From: CAVTLG01 sp963802635 | GTDB lineage: Bacteria; Chloroflexota; Ktedonobacteria; Ktedonobacterales; Ktedonobacteraceae | NCBI GenBank assembly: GCA_963802635.1 | Contig: CAWDJJ010000001.1 | Coordinates: 1,984,001-2,048,000, forward strand | Length of the DNA: 64,000 nucleotides | Direction of reading: 5' to 3' | Shown: positions 62,000 to 64,000 of the stretch, piece after piece | Layout of the letters: the number at the start of each line of letters is the position of its first letter | Position numbering within the stretch: the stretch's first letter is position 1 | The notes under the pieces: generated by a model | Database searches by the model: none | What the model was told of the DNA's origin: nothing | What the model saw: only the letters and a program-made list of their open reading frames with translations | Position numbers and translations under genes: made by a program

Positions 62000-62938
62000 C
62001 TAGAGGGACTCAAGGAATAGGGGGTCTACAAGCTTTCCTCTAGAATCATGTAACCGAACGAGCTTTTGCTTGAGCAGGAAGCGCAATGCAGCAGTAAATC
62101 CCTCCTGATCCATCTGAGCCATATCCATAATCTGAGCAACACTTCTTGTGTCATCGATGGTAGCATAGAGCCAACGCGCCTGTTTGTTAGAAATAGCCAC
62201 AGCGCTAACAAGAGGATTGCTTGTTTGTAGCGTATTTACACTCTGCGCTCGATGCGGAATAAGATCACCGAGTTCATATGGCTGAGATTGTCCTCGATCC
62301 TTCAGAGAATTGGCAGAGAATGAGAAGGGTGAATTTGCCGCATCCAATAGTAACCCACGACTCTTTGCAATGGATAAGGCATACTCTAAAATGCGAGTAA
62401 CGGTCGCTAGCTGGTTGGCATTCGATGGCTGATGCGTAAAGAGTGAAGCAATCATAGCCAGAGGAGTAGGTATCGCCCCTGAAGAGATATCATTACTTGT
62501 CGGAGGAAGTAATGCATCGTTACTTAAAAAGCTGCTTTCCCAGTAATGAAGATTATACTGAGTAAGCATATCCGCCTGAGGTAAGAGAAAAATACTGCCT
62601 ACAGGTTGATACCTGACTCCATGCCGTTCATTGAGCAGACCTTTCACTACCTCAGCAACTTGTGGATTGTTGACAACATGCAGTGGGAACGAAGAATTCT
62701 GGGTAGTCGTCACCCGCAATTCTACCGAAGACTGCCCAGTGGTATGGGCTTGATTTGCCCACAACTGGAGAACTGGTATATTCAAACGCTGTTCAATGCT
62801 ATGTGACAACCACAGAAACAACTCATCAATATGACGCATATTCGTGATGATCTGCAAAAGTTGCGTGATAATTACTAGTTGTGGATTACCGCCGCCTGGG
62901 CGCTGAGTGTGTGTAGAGAAACCTTCGTTGCTGTCCAT
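62000..62938 (-). CDS. Unknown protein, possibly GAF-like with a C-terminal winged-helix-like segment
   Basis: 312 aa from MDSNEGFSTHTQ, chosen because GGGAGG lies just upstream; the frame is open to 63046. Residues 25-220 contain a region like a degenerate GAF sensor (LLQIITNMRHIDELFLWLSH, IEQRLNIPVLQLW). The last 60 residues (DDTRSVAQIMDMAQMDQEGF, LRFLLKQKLVRLHDSRGKLV) look like a winged-helix or PqqD-like fold, as seen in DUF4388-type regulators. The assignment is tentative. It heads a two-gene unit with the seven-helix protein. Confidence 0.5.
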   Translation of the reverse strand: MDSNEGFSTHTQRPGGGNPQLVIITQLLQIITNMRHIDELFLWLSHSIEQRLNIPVLQLWANQAHTTGQSSVELRVTTTQNSSFPLHVVNNPQVAEVVKGLLNERHGVRYQPVGSIFLLPQADMLTQYNLHYWESSFLSNDALLPPTSNDISSGAIPTPLAMIASLFTHQPSNANQLATVTRILEYALSIAKSRGLLLDAANSPFSFSANSLKDRGQSQPYELGDLIPHRAQSVNTLQTSNPLVSAVAISNKQARWLYATIDDTRSVAQIMDMAQMDQEGFTAALRFLLKQKLVRLHDSRGKLVDPLFLESL

Positions 62939-63113
62939 ATAAGCCTCCCTCGCATTTCTCCCCTGTCCACGCCAACGGGAGAAAGTTCTATCTTTGCACT
63001 TTTTTGGAATGCCTCTAGAGATCTCCGTATAGAAATATTTACACATAGTGTCCTTGGTGAAGCGCTATAGAAGCCAGCAGATCTTCCCAGATACTATTCG
63101 TTTATGCTGAGAT

Positions 63114-63796
63114 CTATAGTGAAGGGTCTGTTGCGAAAATACGTTGGACACAAAACGTTTTGAGATAGCCTGCAAAGCCATCTGTGCATACCAGCAAGCC
63201 TTGCACAAATTGACAGCACGCACGAACGTGTTGGAAGAGACGGTCAATGAGCCTGCGATCTCGGCTCGTGCTCACTGTCCCAGCCATCCAGAGGTGTGTC
63301 GTGACATTCATCGCGAATGCCGTCCAGATGATTATTTTCCTCCCTTCGCTCTCATTTCATCTGCCTGGATATGCTGGCTTTTGACGTTTCCCTGTTCAAC
63401 TATAGCATGATGCACTTGCTTGCAGTGTTTTCCTGCCCGCTTTTGCCAATCTGCTACTGTCCGTTCATCGAAATAAAATGCATGAACTATTGCTTGTGTT
63501 GGGTATCCATAGGAGAGTAATGTCACCACTCTTGTGACTGTTTCCTCGTCTGTGTGCAGCCCCTCCATCACTGTTCCTCTTCGTGCACTAAACGCTTTCT
63601 TACACGTCCTGCAACGGCAGCGTTGCGGGGAATAGACGTGAATACTAATGTTGCCCTCTCTGACTTTGCCTCTTGTGGAACACGCCAAATTCGAGCAAAA
63701 TTGGTGAGACGCGTCCATCGGCTCTGGTGTCTTGTTTTTCATACCTACATCATGCCGGTGGATTCCGATTTTTCCAAGCCACTTCCCCCATTTCAC
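63114..63796 (-). pseudogene. Decayed insertion-sequence transposase
   Basis: The 5' part has an N-terminal zinc-binding cluster (CSNLACSTRGK, CRCRTCKKAFSARRG), an HTH (SYGYPTQAIVHAFYFDERTV) and reaches the first catalytic Asp region (IQADEMRAKG). Near 63325 one extra base in the AAGGGAGGAAAA run stops the frame. The continuation IIIWTAFAMNVTTHLWMAG, then LLVCTDGFAGYL, lies in another frame and ends at 63114. The type is that of IS1-like DDE elements with an N-terminal zinc ribbon. No terminal repeats were identified. Confidence 0.75.
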
Positions 63797-63799
63797 TGG

Positions 63800-63832
63800 T
63801 TAATGTCGCTCTACCGTTAATGTCGCTCTACC
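63800..63832. repeat. Two direct copies of TTAATGTCGCTCTACC
   Basis: The 16 bases occur at 63800-63815 and 63817-63832, one base apart, just upstream of the transposase remnant. They may be a duplicated element end. Confidence 0.5.
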
Positions 63833-64000
63833 AAGGTACATTATAATAGTTATGTCAAGCCCGTTGTTGATGTTCCTACGAAAATCCTCTGGGAGGGACC
63901 TCTCTGTAGAGAGCCTCCTTTGCCACCTTTGACTGAAGAGCTAGCTGCTATCTTACGCCATCAGCTTTTCGGCTATTACATGTATATTAAAAGAACTGTG
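63821..64000 (+). pseudogene. Open frame running off the window end, no start codon seen
   Basis: Sixty codons are open to the last base, including YVKPVVDVPTKILWEG and LTEELAAILRHQLFGYYMYI, which look protein-like. No ATG, GTG or TTG begins it, so it is either a 5'-truncated fragment next to the transposase remnant or part of a gene whose start was lost. No family is recognised. Confidence 0.3.

Overview
The window looks like a chromosomal segment of a Ktedonobacteria-type member of the Chloroflexota. This is inferred from gene content, not from a marker gene: Ser/Thr kinases with extracellular or WD40 modules, PAS/GAF histidine kinases, a sedolisin, large secreted carbohydrate-active enzymes, a DUF4157 protein, and ComEC/ComEA alongside an XPB-Bax1 helicase-nuclease pair.

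Layout. 1-9 kb: a frameshifted Ser/Thr kinase, a DUF3891 protein, a sedolisin protease, and a NarL-type two-component pair flanking a frameshifted FMN-dependent 2-hydroxy-acid dehydrogenase. 9-18 kb: a small acidic protein, the XPB-like helicase coupled to a Bax1/DUF790 nuclease, a tyrosine-recombinase-like protein lacking catalytic residues, a zinc-ribbon membrane protein, and comEC and comEA. A histidine kinase with its core deleted follows.

19.2-33.3 kb is the accessory core. About 14 kb of foreign DNA splits a tRNA-Arg(CCG) gene at its anticodon loop. The host 5' half lies at 19181-19218 and the host 3' half at 33231-33273. An intact copy stands in the middle at 27387-27458, where two related mirror-image integrative elements meet. 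Each has, going outward from the rebuilt tRNA, a tyrosine integrase, a Rep_trans-like replication initiator, a palindrome-rich origin-like region, and a fused HTH-GNAT regulator near the outer end. The left element adds a sigma-like protein carrying two extra HTH domains. The right element carries a five-repeat CRISPR array with no cas genes in the window. The two elements also share an unexplained pair of short motifs at the same 95-96 nt spacing.

33.7-49.2 kb: a large secreted beta-helix glucanase-like protein with a malectin domain, a 2,2-dialkylglycine decarboxylase-like gene with its XRE-cupin regulator, a complete type I restriction-modification system (hsdM-hsdS-hsdR), a PAS/GAF histidine kinase, ~100-bp tandem repeats and a frameshifted membrane protein. 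49.2-64 kb: a small palindromic element, a transporter-permease remnant, and a WD40 pseudokinase in an apparent operon with two glycosyltransferases, followed by a GH5-CBM3 cellulase-like protein. Then come coiled-coil genes beside a DUF4157 protein, an aminotransferase, a membrane-protein pair and a decayed transposase.

Several genes (kinase at 1, dehydrogenase at 5832, membrane protein at 48381, transposase at 63114) are broken by single-base indels. The sequence alone cannot say whether these are true pseudogenes or residual assembly errors.
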